Shown in pieces: positions 24,901 through 35,849 of a DNA stretch of 64,000 bases. Both the position numbers and the translations under genes were made by a program. The notes under the pieces were generated by a model that worked only from the letters and a program-made list of their open reading frames with translations, searched no databases and was not told the DNA's origin. The DNA is from Pisaster brevispinus (taxonomy: Eukaryota; Echinodermata; Asteroidea; Forcipulatida; Asteriidae). The first letter of the stretch is position 1. Every line of letters begins with the position of its first letter. The stretch is from assembly GCA_023634235.1 (NCBI GenBank), contig JAMKCF010000004.1, positions 24,932,527 to 24,996,526 on the forward strand, given 5' to 3'.

Positions 24901-26470
24901 AACTTGGGAAAAACTTGGGAAAAACTTGGGAAAAACTTGGGAAAAACTTGGGAAAAACTTGGGAAAAACTTGGGAAAAACTTGGGAAAAACTTGGGAAAA
25001 ACTTGGGAAAAACTTGGGAAAAACTTGGGAAAAACTTGGGAAAAACTTGGGAAAAACTTGGGAAAAACTTGGGAAAAACTTGGGAAAAACTTGGGAAAAA
25101 CTTGGGAAAAACTTGGGAAAAACTTGGGAAAAACTTGGGAAAAACTTGGGAAAAACTTGGGAAAAACTTGGGAAAAACTTGGGAAAAACTTGGGAAAAAC
25201 TTGGGAAAAACTTGGGAAAAACTTGGGAAAAACTTGGGAAAAACTTGGGAAAAACTTGGGAAAAACTTGGGAAAAACTTGGGAAAAACTTGGGAAAAACT
25301 TGGGAAAAACTTGGGAAAAACTTGGGAAAAACTTGGGAAAAACTTGGGAAAAACTTGGGAAAAACTTGGGAAAAACTTGGGAAAAACTTGGGAAAAACTT
25401 GGGAAAAACTTGGGAAAAACTTGGGAAAAACTTGGGAAAAACTTGGGAAAAACTTGGGAAAAACTTGGGAAAAACTTGGGAAAAACTTGGGAAAAACTTG
25501 GGAAAAACTTGGGAAAAACTTGGGAAAAACTTGGGAAAAACTTGGGAAAAACTTGGGAAAAACTTGGGAAAAACTTGGGAAAAACTTGGGAAAAACTTGG
25601 GAAAAACTTGGGAAAAACTTGGGAAAAACTTGGGAAAAACTTGGGAAAAACTTGGGAAAAACTTGGGAAAAACTTGGGAAAAACTTGGGAAAAACTTGGG
25701 AAAAACTTGGGAAAAACTTGGGAAAAACTTGGGAAAAACTTGGGAAAAACTTGGGAAAAACTTGGGAAAAACTTGGGAAAAACTTGGGAAAAACTTGGGA
25801 AAAACTTGGGAAAAACTTGGGAAAAACTTGGGAAAAACTTGGGAAAAACTTGGGAAAAACTTGGGAAAAACTTGGGAAAAACTTGGGAAAAACTTGGGAA
25901 AAACTTGGGAAAAACTTGGGAAAAACTTGGGAAAAACTTGGGAAAAACTTGGGAAAAACTTGGGAAAAACTTGGGAAAAACTTGGGAAAAACTTGGGAAA
26001 AACTTGGGAAAAACTTGGGAAAAACTTGGGAAAAACTTGGGAAAAACTTGGGAAAAACTTGGGAAAAACTTGGGAAAAACTTGGGAAAAACTTGGGAAAA
26101 ACTTGGGAAAAACTTGGGAAAAACTTGGGAAAAACTTGGGAAAAACTTGGGAAAAACTTGGGAAAAACTTGGGAAAAACTTGGGAAAAACTTGGGAAAAA
26201 CTTGGGAAAAACTTGGGAAAAACTTGGGAAAAACTTGGGAAAAACTTGGGAAAAACTTGGGAAAAACTTGGGAAAAACTTGGGAAAAACTTGGGAAAAAC
26301 TTGGGAAAAACTTGGGAAAAACTTGGGAAAAACTTGGGAAAAACTTGGGAAAAACTTGGGAAAAACTTGGGAAAAACTTGGGAAAAACTTGGGAAAAACT
26401 TGGGAAAAACTTGGGAAAAACTTGGGAAAAACTTGGGAAAAACTTGGGAAAAACTTGGGAAAAACTTGGG
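18937..26470 (+). repeat. 11-bp satellite (CTTGGGAAAAA), 684 units
   Basis: An uninterrupted head-to-tail array of CTTGGGAAAAA with length 11 x 684 plus 4 extra A plus a final CTTGGG. I saw no substitutions. The only variants are three A-run length changes: A6 near 22100, A6 near 23740 and A7 near 24181. Because 11 is not a multiple of 3 and the unit has no stop in any phase on either strand, all six frames are open. The plus frames give frames of about 2500 codons repeating LGKNLGKTWEK. These are not proteins: there is no codon bias or unique domain, and all three frames are equivalent. The homogeneity points to very recent expansion or gene conversion. Confidence 0.98.
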
Positions 26471-27676
26471 AGAAACTAAAGGGAGAAACTAAAGGGAGAA
26501 ACTAAAGGGAGAAACTAAAGGGAGAAACTAAAGGGAGAAACTAAAGGGAGAAACTAAAGGGAGAAACTAAAGGGAGAAACTAAAGGGAGAAACTAAAGGG
26601 AGAAACTAAAGGGAGAAACTAAAGGGAGAAACTAAAGGGAGAAACTAAAGGGAGAAACTAAAGGGAGAAACTAAAGGGAGAAACTAAAGGGAGAAACTAA
26701 AGGGAGAAACTAAAGGGAGAAACTAAAGGGAGAAACTAAAGGGAGAAACTAAAGGGAGAAACTAAAGGGAGAAACTAAAGGGAGAAACTAAAGGGAGAAA
26801 CTAAAGGGAGAAACTAAAGGGAGAAACTAAAGGGAGAAACTAAAGGGAGAAACTAAAGGGAGAAACTAAAGGGAGAAACTAAAGGGAGAAACTAAAGGGA
26901 GAAACTAAAGGGAGAAACTAAAGGGAGAAACTAAAGGGAGAAACTAAAGGGAGAAACTAAAGGGAGAAACTAAAGGGAGAAACTAAAGGGAGAAACTAAA
27001 GGGAGAAACTAAAGGGAGAAACTAAAGGGAGAAACTAAAGGGAGAAACTAAAGGGAGAAACTAAAGGGAGAAACTAAAGGGAGAAACTAAAGGGAGAAAC
27101 TAAAGGGAGAAACTAAAGGGAGAAACTAAAGGGAGAAACTAAAGGGAGAAACTAAAGGGAGAAACTAAAGGGAGAAACTAAAGGGAGAAACTAAAGGGAG
27201 AAACTAAAGGGAGAAACTAAAGGGAGAAACTAAAGGGAGAAACTAAAGGGAGAAACTAAAGGGAGAAACTAAAGGGAGAAACTAAAGGGAGAAACTAAAG
27301 GGAGAAACTAAAGGGAGAAACTAAAGGGAGAAACTAAAGGGAGAAACTAAAGGGAGAAACTAAAGGGAGAAACTAAAGGGAGAAACTAAAGGGAGAAACT
27401 AAAGGGAGAAACTAAAGGGAGAAACTAAAGGGAGAAACTAAAGGGAGAAACTAAAGGGAGAAACTAAAGGGAGAAACTAAAGGGAGAAACTAAAGGGAGA
27501 AACTAAAGGGAGAAACTAAAGGGAGAAACTAAAGGGAGAAACTAAAGGGAGAAACTAAAGGGAGAAACTAAAGGGAGAAACTAAAGGGAGAAACTAAAGG
27601 GAGAAACTAAAGGGAGAAACTAAAGGGAGAAACTAAAGGGAGAAACTAAAGGGAGAAACTAAAGGGAGAAACTAAA
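26468..27676 (+). repeat. 13-bp satellite (GGGAGAAACTAAA), 93 units
   Basis: Exactly 93 units (1209 bp) with no change seen. The first unit shares its GGG with the last CTTGGG of the 11-mer array, so the two arrays are fused without a spacer. In the phases that read TAA or TAG the array is closed, which is why the long frames of the 11-mer array end here. Confidence 0.97.
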
Positions 27677-27837
27677 GGGAGAAAAAATACATAGGGGAGC
27701 AAAAACACTGAAGGACAAAAAAACTAAAGGGAAAAAAAATACATAGGGGAAAAAAACTTGGTGAAAAAAATTCTGAGGGAGAAAAAATTACTGCCAGGGA
27801 AAAAACACTAAGGGAAAAAAATACTAGGGGGAGAGGT
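27677..27837 (+). repeat. Degenerate purine-rich edge of the satellite
   Basis: Decayed units such as GGGAGAAAAAATACATA, GGGGAAAAAAACTTGG and GGGAAAAAACACTA. They are intermediate in form between the 11-mer and 13-mer units and may be remnants of the ancestral repeat. Confidence 0.8.
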
Positions 27838-27990
27838 AAGAAATAGATGTGATAGATATGATAAAGGTTTGCACTCAGGACCGTTAGGCTGGGCCAGAAT
27901 ATTCCGTTCCATGTTGTGCATGTGGTGTAATTTTTCAGAAAAGTTTTGTCTTACTCACTGGTTAAGATGTAGCCACAAGGGGAAGTTCTG
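27838..27990 (+). repeat. Right boundary repeat of the satellite block
   Basis: Inverted partner of 17405-17545, with AAATAGATGTGAT, CGTTAGGCTGGGCCAG, CCATGTTGTGCATGTGG and CCACAAGGGGAAG in the same order. Two small indels separate the copies. Confidence 0.9.
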
Positions 27991-29837
27991 TCTGAAGTTT
28001 CCTCTGCCAAAAATATGTTCCAAGTAGTGAACCAGACACCGAGCACAACTAAATGATACTTACAGTTGACTCGTAGGTTTGGCGGAGCATTGTCTGAAAC
28101 GCAGCACACTAGTTATACATGTCATGAAAGTGCATGCACCACACATGTGTTGAAAATTGCCATTCAAGAAACAGTTTTGGCAACAAGAATATACTTTCCG
28201 AACCTAAACTGAACGGTTAACTATTGTTACACAAATTTAAAATGTATTCTCATATCTTGCTACAAATATATGAAATTCAATACATTATGTCATCACGGGG
28301 CCACTGAAACTACTTTGTATTATTTGTTTATTTGGCCACACTGTTAGGGGACCCCTGACACTTGAGTTGAACAATCAGTCGGTGGCAAATTGCTTGGGTC
28401 AATTTTAGAGTGAAAAAAGGTATGACAAGTGTTTAAGGGATGGAAGAACATGCAATATATGGAAAATTTAGATACAGCACACAATCGGGGAATAATTTGA
28501 GAGTTTACAAATCATAACATTGGAAAAATGGAAATTACAGTGGAAAAATGTTGAGAGAAGTTGTTGAAAGAACACCAGCCTGACGCAAAACCAAAGATGG
28601 CACAACAATTGTTCTGGAACAATTTAATTTTGTCTGGTACAGCTGTATGTAGCTATGCCTTTTTACGATATTATAGAGGCTCAAACATGATTCAAAAATC
28701 ATCTGATCACTTTCTTTCTCTTTTTCTCTTGGAATACTCAGGTCAAGTACAACTGTTCATGACTCTTGTAAATGCAGGTTCCTGGCAACTATTGTGAGGT
28801 TTTTTTTGCAGCAAAGTACACTTCCCTTTGTGCATAACATCCAAGGTTCTACGCAATAGCAGGCTAAAAATTATGAAAAATCTAACGTAAAAAGCTCCAT
28901 GCTGCATGCATTGCTAAATAGTGTTATGAAGATTTGTTGTGTAGCACAATAGAGGGGTTAAAATTTCAGAGAACTGTTGATTATAAAATGGAATTATGAT
29001 AAAACATACCCATTCCAGTAACGAAGAGAGCCTGAATGTTGAGTTCTGGAACCCTGTGTAATGTTCCTTGAAGAGTCATCAGCAGTGGGTGCTGAGAGCC
29101 AGATGCTGTGGGTCCGGGTTATCTTTGATCCAGAGAGAGCCATCAAAAAAGCAGGTGTTGGATCAGTTTGCTGGGTGTTGGAGGGATGAGCCCATCTCTT
29201 CTGTAAGCTTGAAAATTTGAGAAATTGCATCACATCGATCAAAGCACAATTTGAAAGGTGACTGGACACAAAATTGTGTACTCCGGGAAAAATTGAGAGA
29301 TGGCACAACTTCAATTTGGAAAAACTATGGGAGTTAAAAATTAACTAAGGTTTTAAAGAGTTTGAGAGAAAGCATTGAGTTGGGAAAATATTGAGAGCTC
29401 AAATACAAACATTTACAAGCCAGGTCCAGGTAGTAACTCTTTCGTCTAATATAATTATTGTAATCAAAGACTCATTTCTACTCTGTGGTTTTAAGCAACA
29501 GCAGGGAAGCTGCATGCTACATGCATCGCTAAACACTGCTACAGAGAAATACTGAGGGATTAAGGTTTCAGAGAATTGCTGAAATACATAATGGGATTAC
29601 AGCCCCTGGGAACTGCTGGGTTACACAATGGAATTAAAGTTTTTAGCAGTAGCAGGCAAGTTGCATGATGCATGCATCGATAAATACTGCTATTAAGGTT
29701 GCAGAGTGGCAGCTGAATTACAAAAAAGGATTACACAGCTACTGCAAACTACATGGGTACGCAATGGAAGTACCTGGCTAATGGGTAAAAAAGGACTTAC
29801 TCCGCTGCTAGGTTACACAAAGGAAATAAAACAAGCC
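27991..29837 (+). repeat. Right-arm degenerate repeats with module C copy
   Basis: 27991-28400 has no recognisable feature. From about 28400 the degenerate family appears in right-arm orientation (AATTTGAGAGTTTACAAATC, TGAGAGATGGCACAACTTC). A module C copy lies at about 28600-29170, with CTGTATGTAGCTATGCC, CATCTGATCACTTTC and AAAGTACACTTCCC. The frames here are not conserved between copies. Confidence 0.65.
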
Positions 29838-31690
29838 AAGTTGACCTTGATAGTAACATCTGCTGGTAATACTCTTTAATCAGTGAATACTCTACAAACA
29901 AGACACGATACATTGATTCTGAAAATGCTCCATCTTGAAACTGATCACTTTGCAGGGCTCAACCCTTAAAAAATATCCTATAGACCAAAGAAAGATGGCA
30001 CATAAGTGATTTGAAAATGATTTTAGCAGTACCATATAAACTTGGATTGCAACCTAGAGAAGGCACAATGTTTGAGAAAAAGACAACTTCAACTCCGAAC
30101 TTTGTACTAAGGATAAAAATGTTTGTAAATGGTAGGAAGTGAACATTGTACGAAGTGTCTAAGTCACTATGAACATTGTAAAAGGTATGAAGTGTCCAAA
30201 GTACAAAGTGGTCAAGGTACGAAATGATTAGACATCGATAAGTTGTACTGTGTCGCTAATCTTTATGTGGCTAGCTGGCAAGCAAGATAATCTCAAATAT
30301 CCCTGCCTTAATTGTGTTTTGTACAGCTGTATGAAGCTACAACTTCCTTGTCACAAAGATATAGAGGCACAATCACTTCTCACACCATGTAGCTTGATGC
30401 TGATTCAAAAAAAATTATATCACTTTTTTTCTCTTGCAAAACTCAGGTCTAGTACACCTTTTCATGGCTGTTGTCAATGCAGGTCCCTGGAAACTATTGT
30501 GAATTTGAAAAGTTTCTTTATGCTGCAAAGCACACTTCCGTTTAAGCATATCAACCATGGTTTAAGGCAATAGCAGGCTAAAAATCAAATTAAATATTAA
30601 GTAGAAATCTGCATGATGCATGTATTGCTAAGCACTGCTATGAAGAACTGTAGTGTAACACAATGGAGGGAATACAGTTTCAGAGAACCGCTGAATTACA
30701 CAATGGGTAAAATATGATGAAACAACTTACATACCCATTCCAGCAATGAAGAGAGCCTGAATGTTGTGAGTTCTGCGACACTGTATGATCCTACAAGAAT
30801 CACCTGCAGTGGGTGCTGAAAGCCAGATGCGATGGGGCTGAGTTATCATTGATAACTGCCCTCAACTGTCTCTGATAACTGCATGCTAATATGCCTGGTG
30901 ACAATAGTAGAAAAGCACTCTTCTCACACCATGTAGCTTGATCGTAGTTCAAAATTCATCTGATCACTCTCTCTCCCTCTCTTGCTATACTCCAGCCAAG
31001 AACACCGCTCAGCAACTATTGTGATTTGAACTGTTTCTTTATGATGTAAAGTACACTTCCTTTTGTGCACCACAACCATGGTTTGAAGCAAAAGCAGGCA
31101 AGCTGCATTCTGCATGCATAACTAAACACTAACACAGAGAAATGCTACACACATCACTAAACACTGCTACAGAGAACTCCTAGTTAACACAAATGAGGGA
31201 TTAAGGTTTCAGAGAACTGCTGAAATACATAATGGATTATACAGCCCCTGGGAACCACTGGGTTACATAATGCAAACAAAGTTTTTAGCAATAGCAGGCA
31301 TGCTATTGGGTGGATCAAGGGTTACGATTTCACAGAGAATAAAAAGTTATGGTAGAGAAATGTTTCAGAATATTTTTTAGGGCCATACAACATACATTGT
31401 GGGAAATTTAACAGATGGCATGATAAAGGTTCTTTAGCAATTCTGAGAGTTGAGATACCAAATATTTGAGGGACTGAAAACAGGTGCTTTGGGCAAATTT
31501 AATAGATGTCACAACAGCAGTTTGTGTATCTTCACCAATGTTCTCACGTTCCTTGATGGCAGCTTTACATCATCTGAGCTGGTAGCAGCAAGACCTGTCC
31601 AAGACACAACCAGCCCAGCAACCTAGACACAATCAAGTCATGTAAGACATTGTCATTCACATATAAAAACCCCCCCTTAAAGTTTCTAGT
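29838..31690 (+). repeat. Large duplicated module, right-arm copy 1
   Basis: It carries module A in reverse (AAGCCAAGTTGACCTTGATAG, 29838-29935), then CACTTTGCAGGGCTCAA, GTACGAAGTGTCTAAGTCAC, module C (30270-30880, with a partial second C at 30900-31130), then module B in reverse (31510-31640), ending near AAAGTTTCTAGTTTTTGAGA. Most of it is repeated almost word for word at 35850-37205 and, more diverged, at 49080-50110. The reverse of module B is bounded by CTAG and AC, and on the minus strand reads TGLAATSSDD and KERENIGED in neighbouring frames. No intact gene. Confidence 0.75.
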
Positions 31691-32445
31691 TTTTGAGAGA
31701 CAGTTTGCAGAAAATCGTTCATCTTAGATGACAAGTAAAAATTCCTTATTTTTTCTTCGGGGTAGCCCTTTTAAAGTAGATCAAGGATGCAATTCAAATT
31801 CAAATTGTTAACTTGTGTAAATCTCAATTTTGTCGATTTCAGGTAAACCATCTGGTAGGCCTACTTTTAACTTGTTAGGGGTTTACCCTCTGCTTGTTTT
31901 GCACAGCATTTACTTCTTTCAGTTTGAAGATCTAACTTCTTACTCTTGCATGAGGTTAGTCTGAACTTGTGTTTCACTTTCTTTCGGAGTCTTACTTGGC
32001 AAAACGGAGGATTAGAGCAGTTGCTAGGCTTGATTTCAATGTTTTAAATACCTTTACCAAGCAGTGTGAAGCTTTAAAGGGTAGGCAAGTTTTGAGGAAC
32101 AACAAAACACGAGCAGAAACTTATAGAGCAGACATAACTTTGGCTTTGGAAGTTTTTGCAGAATGGGACACCATTTGACTGGGAAAAAAAATCCAGAGGG
32201 AACACAGTAGGTCAGTGGAATAATCATTTGATTTGAAACTTTTTACAGCATGAGCCTGAAGAAGTTTTCAAAGCTGCTGTAACATTGACTAGAAACAAAA
32301 TATCAGTTAAAAACTCATTAGGTTCAAAAACTTAAGGGACTAAACAACTTGCATAGAAGGAACATTTGAAAGTGGTACATCATCTTGGGAACAATTTGAG
32401 TGTATGGTAGTGAGTTGAGTGACAATTTGTGTTGTCCTATGGATA
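31691..32445. other. No gene recognised
   Basis: Mixed unique and degenerate-repeat DNA. A 69-codon plus frame (31969-32178) has no known motif. A related phrase, GCTAAGCTTGATTTCAA, recurs at 34867, so this is also part of the repeat landscape. Confidence 0.45.
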
Positions 32446-33118
32446 ACCTGCAGTGGTCAGAGTGTAGCAATGAGTTTACTAATCAGCAAAAAAAAAAACC
32501 AACTGATAAGAGATTCATGATGCGAATTGTTAACGGGCTGTTTACAATCAATATTTCCATAATGATGTAACTTTTAAATGCAAGTTTTGAGGCAATACAT
32601 GGAAGATATGGTTTTTGGTTTTTGAATTTGTGAACACCATGTGTTGTCCACTGTTTCATAATAAACCCTGAGTGAGAAATTTAAACATTTGAAAGAGCTT
32701 GTCTTGCTAACTCCTGTCAAAGAGTAGATTTGACAGTCTTCTGACGATTACTAAAGCGGGCTTGTCAAAGGGTTGAGACCCAACTTATCTCATTAAGATG
32801 TAGTGAAGATAAATACAAAATGATGGTGGCAGCGGGTGGGGAGGGGCCCATACTAGTAGACTGGGTGACTTTAATCTACCAAGAGCAAGATCAATAAAGT
32901 TCCAAAAGAAATGAATAGAGATGCAATGCTTACCATCTACAGATCAGAGATGTGGCTCCACTTGGAAGAAATTTTTGGATTTTTCCTTCATGAAGTGATG
33001 TTGGTAAGTAAGTACAGAGAAACAACTTCGAGACCTTTCGGAACTGAAGCACAAAAAAGTGTTTGTTAAATGCTTGTTCTTGTTTTCAAAACTTGAAGAG
33101 ATATATGATAAACATGAA
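32446..33118 (+). repeat. Dispersed duplicate of 42600-43110
   Basis: Shared phrases in order with 42600-43110: GAGTTTACTAATCAGCA, TGATAAGAGATTCAT, AATATTTCC, TGATGTAACTTTTA, AAGTTTTGAGGCAATAC, GATATGGTTTTTGGTTT, TGTGTTGTCCACTGT and TTTGAAAGAGCTTGTC. The copies are diverged, with small indels. No coding capacity was recognised. Confidence 0.65.
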
Positions 33119-33120
33119 TT

Positions 33121-34250
33121 CAGCATGAAATGGTTGAGTATTGATTATTTCACAAGATGACTGATAAGAAAATCATTTTGTTACCATTTAAACTGATAGA
33201 GGTATTTTGTGTAAAGTCGCATCAAGACAAGATTCACAAGTGGCTGAAAATTAGTGCCTTTTCGTTTGTAAAATTGTTGCAAAGGAAGCAATACTCAAAC
33301 AAGTGAGATAAGATCAGGAGGGGCAATATTAGTTGAGTGGCAGACCTAAACTTTCCAACAAGACCAAATTTAGTCCCTCAAAAAGTGAATAGAGATGTAA
33401 GACTTACACAAATGTAGCTCAATATCTTTCATGTTAGACATCAGTAAATGACTACAGTCAAACAGCTTCTTGTACAGAATTCAGCATGAAATTCATAAGA
33501 ATTCAGCATGAAATGGTTGAGTATTGATTATTTCACAAGATGACTGATAAGAAAATCATTTTGTTACCATTTAAACTGATAGAGGTATTTTGTGTAAAGT
33601 CGCATCAAGACAAGATTCACAAGTGGCTGAAAATTAGTGCCTTTTCGTTTGTAAAATTGTTGCAAAGGAAGCAATACTCAAACAAGTGAGATAAGATCAG
33701 GAGGGGCAATATTAGTTGAGTGGCAGACCTAAACTTTCCAACAAGACCAAATTTAGTCCCTCAAAAAGTGAATAGAGATGTAAGACTTACACAAATGTAG
33801 CTCAATATCTTTCATGTTAGACATCAGTAAATGACTACAGTCAAACAGCTTCTTGTACAGAATTCAGCATGAAATTCATAAGAATTCAGCATGAAATGGT
33901 TGAGTATTGATTATTTCACAAGGTGACTGATAAGAGAATCATTTTGTTACCAATTAAACTGGTTAGAGGTATTTTGTGTAAAGTGACATCAAGACAAAAT
34001 TGGTCACTTAAAAAAGATTGTAAAAGTTTAAGTGGAGATGCACAAGTGGCTAAAAATGAGGCAATATTAGTTGACTGGCAGACCTAAACCTAACAAGATC
34101 AAATTTAACCACCCAAAAAGTTGATTGAGATGCAAGGCTTACACAAAGGTAGCTCATTATCTCTTTTCTTTTAAACATCAGTAAATTACTACAGTCAAAT
34201 AACTTCTTGTACACGATGTCTGCAAAATGTGAAAGAAAAGCTGCGTAAGA
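33121..34250 (+). repeat. 383-bp tandem repeat, two identical copies and one diverged
   Basis: Copies start with CAGCATGAAATGGTTGAG at 33121, 33504 and 33887, exactly 383 bp apart. The first two appear identical base for base. The third has many changes and a deletion. Each copy ends with the doubled GAATTCAGCATGAAATTCATAAGAATTCAGC. A further diverged relative is at 38130-38440. The perfect identity of copies 1 and 2 next to an old copy 3 indicates a very recent duplication, conversion, or an assembly duplication. Confidence 0.9.
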
Positions 34251-34289
34251 ACTGATAAGAGATATATAGAAATTTGATGTAAACAAGGC

Positions 34290-34924
34290 TGTTTTCAATC
34301 TCCATGTCCTCTTGCTGTAACTTGTAACAGAGGCAGCAACAAAACTAATTTGAAACATGAGATTTGAAAAATTACTGAGTTGGTCAAATTTTCTTGATGG
34401 ATGGGACTTAAACTTTGAGAATTACAAATCAGCTTAAGAGAAATGTTACTGTGAAAAAAGGCATTGGGAAGTGTAAAGACGGGACAACGTGTACAATTTG
34501 AAAACTTGTAACAGAGGCACATCCATTTGGGAACATACCTCAGCATACACACAACAATAACCATTAGTTTTAGAACAATTTTGAAAGATAACGAAACTCA
34601 TTAGAAAACATTACTTGAAGTTTGGAATGATTTGAGAGTTTAAAAAACACAACATTGGCAAGTTTTTGAGGGACTAGACACCATGTACTTTGAAAAAAAT
34701 AAGAAACGTAAGAGTTCAAGAACAATTTGTCAAAGGAAAAATAGATTGGGAAGTTTTGAGAGTAAAGGCTACCTTGGACTAATTCATATTTTTTTAGGGT
34801 AAGTGATAAGTCTCAAGTACAAATTGTTTGTCACAGAAATAGTGCTGAAATGGATTATTTGAGCAGTTGCTAAGCTTGATTTCAACATTTCAATTGCCTT
34901 TACCAAGCATTCATTGTTCTGTCT
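34290..34924 (+). repeat. Right-arm degenerate repeats
   Basis: Phrases of the degenerate family: TGATTTGAGAGTTTAAAAAA, GGCAAGTTTTTGAGGGACTAG, TTGGGAAGTTTTGAGAG. No gene recognised. Confidence 0.6.
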
Positions 34925-35390
34925 ATTAGGGGTGCTGCTTTTTAACATATTTTTGAAAAAAGCCTGTAGTATCCTGAAAGACCATAAATGACCTTATTTC
35001 TTTGTTAGTACTAAGGGGTGCGGCTTAAACTTTTCGGATCTTTTCTTCCTGTAGAGCCAGTCGACCAAAACCGACTACATGGCCAAGAAATTCTACTTTC
35101 TCCACTCGTACTATACATTTACCCGCAGGGGTTAGATTTGCCTTTTATAGTTGCTGCAAGAGATATTTCAGAGTTTAAATGTGACTTGACCAAGAACATC
35201 ACAAATTGCTATCACAAAAACTACATTAGAAATTTCTAGTATAAAAAAAGAACCCATTGCGATACTTGAAAAATTGTTCATTAAAAATCCGGACAGCTGA
35301 GGGGATAAATGAGTTGGCATACCACTTAGTTTGAAGACAATGCTCATCGTTTGAAGACAATGCTCATCTAAATTTGTGTAGTCTTCTAAT
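34925..35390 (-). pseudogene. Relic of a Ty3/gypsy reverse transcriptase (3 prime part)
   Basis: On the minus strand the segment reads, from high to low coordinates, a remnant of the pre-RT motif (CACAAATTTAGATGAGCA, like the YTNLGEH of the 52-kb relic), then ANLT, VEFLGHVVGFGRLALQEEKI and NKEIRSFMVF. The last two match the RT thumb and RT-RNase H connection of Ty3/gypsy pol (typically EFLGHVV, TKKEVRSFLGL). The RT palm between them is missing, so the copy has a large internal deletion, plus stops. It lies inside the right-arm repeat field, and a shorter relic of the same kind lies at about 50240-50325. Confidence 0.72.
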
Positions 35391-35849
35391 TAAAAAAATA
35401 TATATAAATATTTACATAAGAGCAGCAACTCATTAAAAAACAGCTTCTTGAAATTTGAACACTAAATAGGTTTGCAAGTTTTGAGGGACTGGATAACCTG
35501 CTTTGTGAAATTTTAAGAGATGGAACAACTTCAATTAAGAAACGAGGCCAACAATGCTCCCACAGCTTTATCACCATTGAAAAAAAATTTAGATTTGGAA
35601 AGTCTAGAGGCCTGTTTTGAGGAACTGGAAAACATGTTTTGGGAAAAATGGTTTGGAAATGATTCCAAGGTCAGACGTTTGCTCTTATCTTAGGAGAGGA
35701 GTCTTGAAAACAATTTGAGTCTTTTTTTTGGCATGTAGTCATGGCCAGTGTGGCTGAGATACAGGTAACAACATGTTAGGTAAAGGATTTCAACACTAAG
35801 AAGAGTTCACTTTTTCAACATACCTTAGACAAGGAGGGAGTGATGCATA
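35391..35849 (+). repeat. Right-arm degenerate repeats
   Basis: Phrases GCAAGTTTTGAGGGACTGGA, AATTTTAAGAGATGGAACAACTTC, TTTTGAGGAACTGGAAAACATG. A short TA-rich run is at about 35395-35412. No gene recognised. Confidence 0.6.

Noticed and set aside
18910..26505. Three overlapping plus-strand frames of about 2500 codons (LGKNLGKTWEK repeats)
   Set aside because: They follow from an 11-bp unit without stops in any phase. All three frames give the same peptide, there is no unique domain, and the frames end where the repeat changes.
18937..27676. CRISPR-like array
   Set aside because: Units are contiguous 11- and 13-mers without spacers, in a eukaryotic context with introns and retrotransposons.
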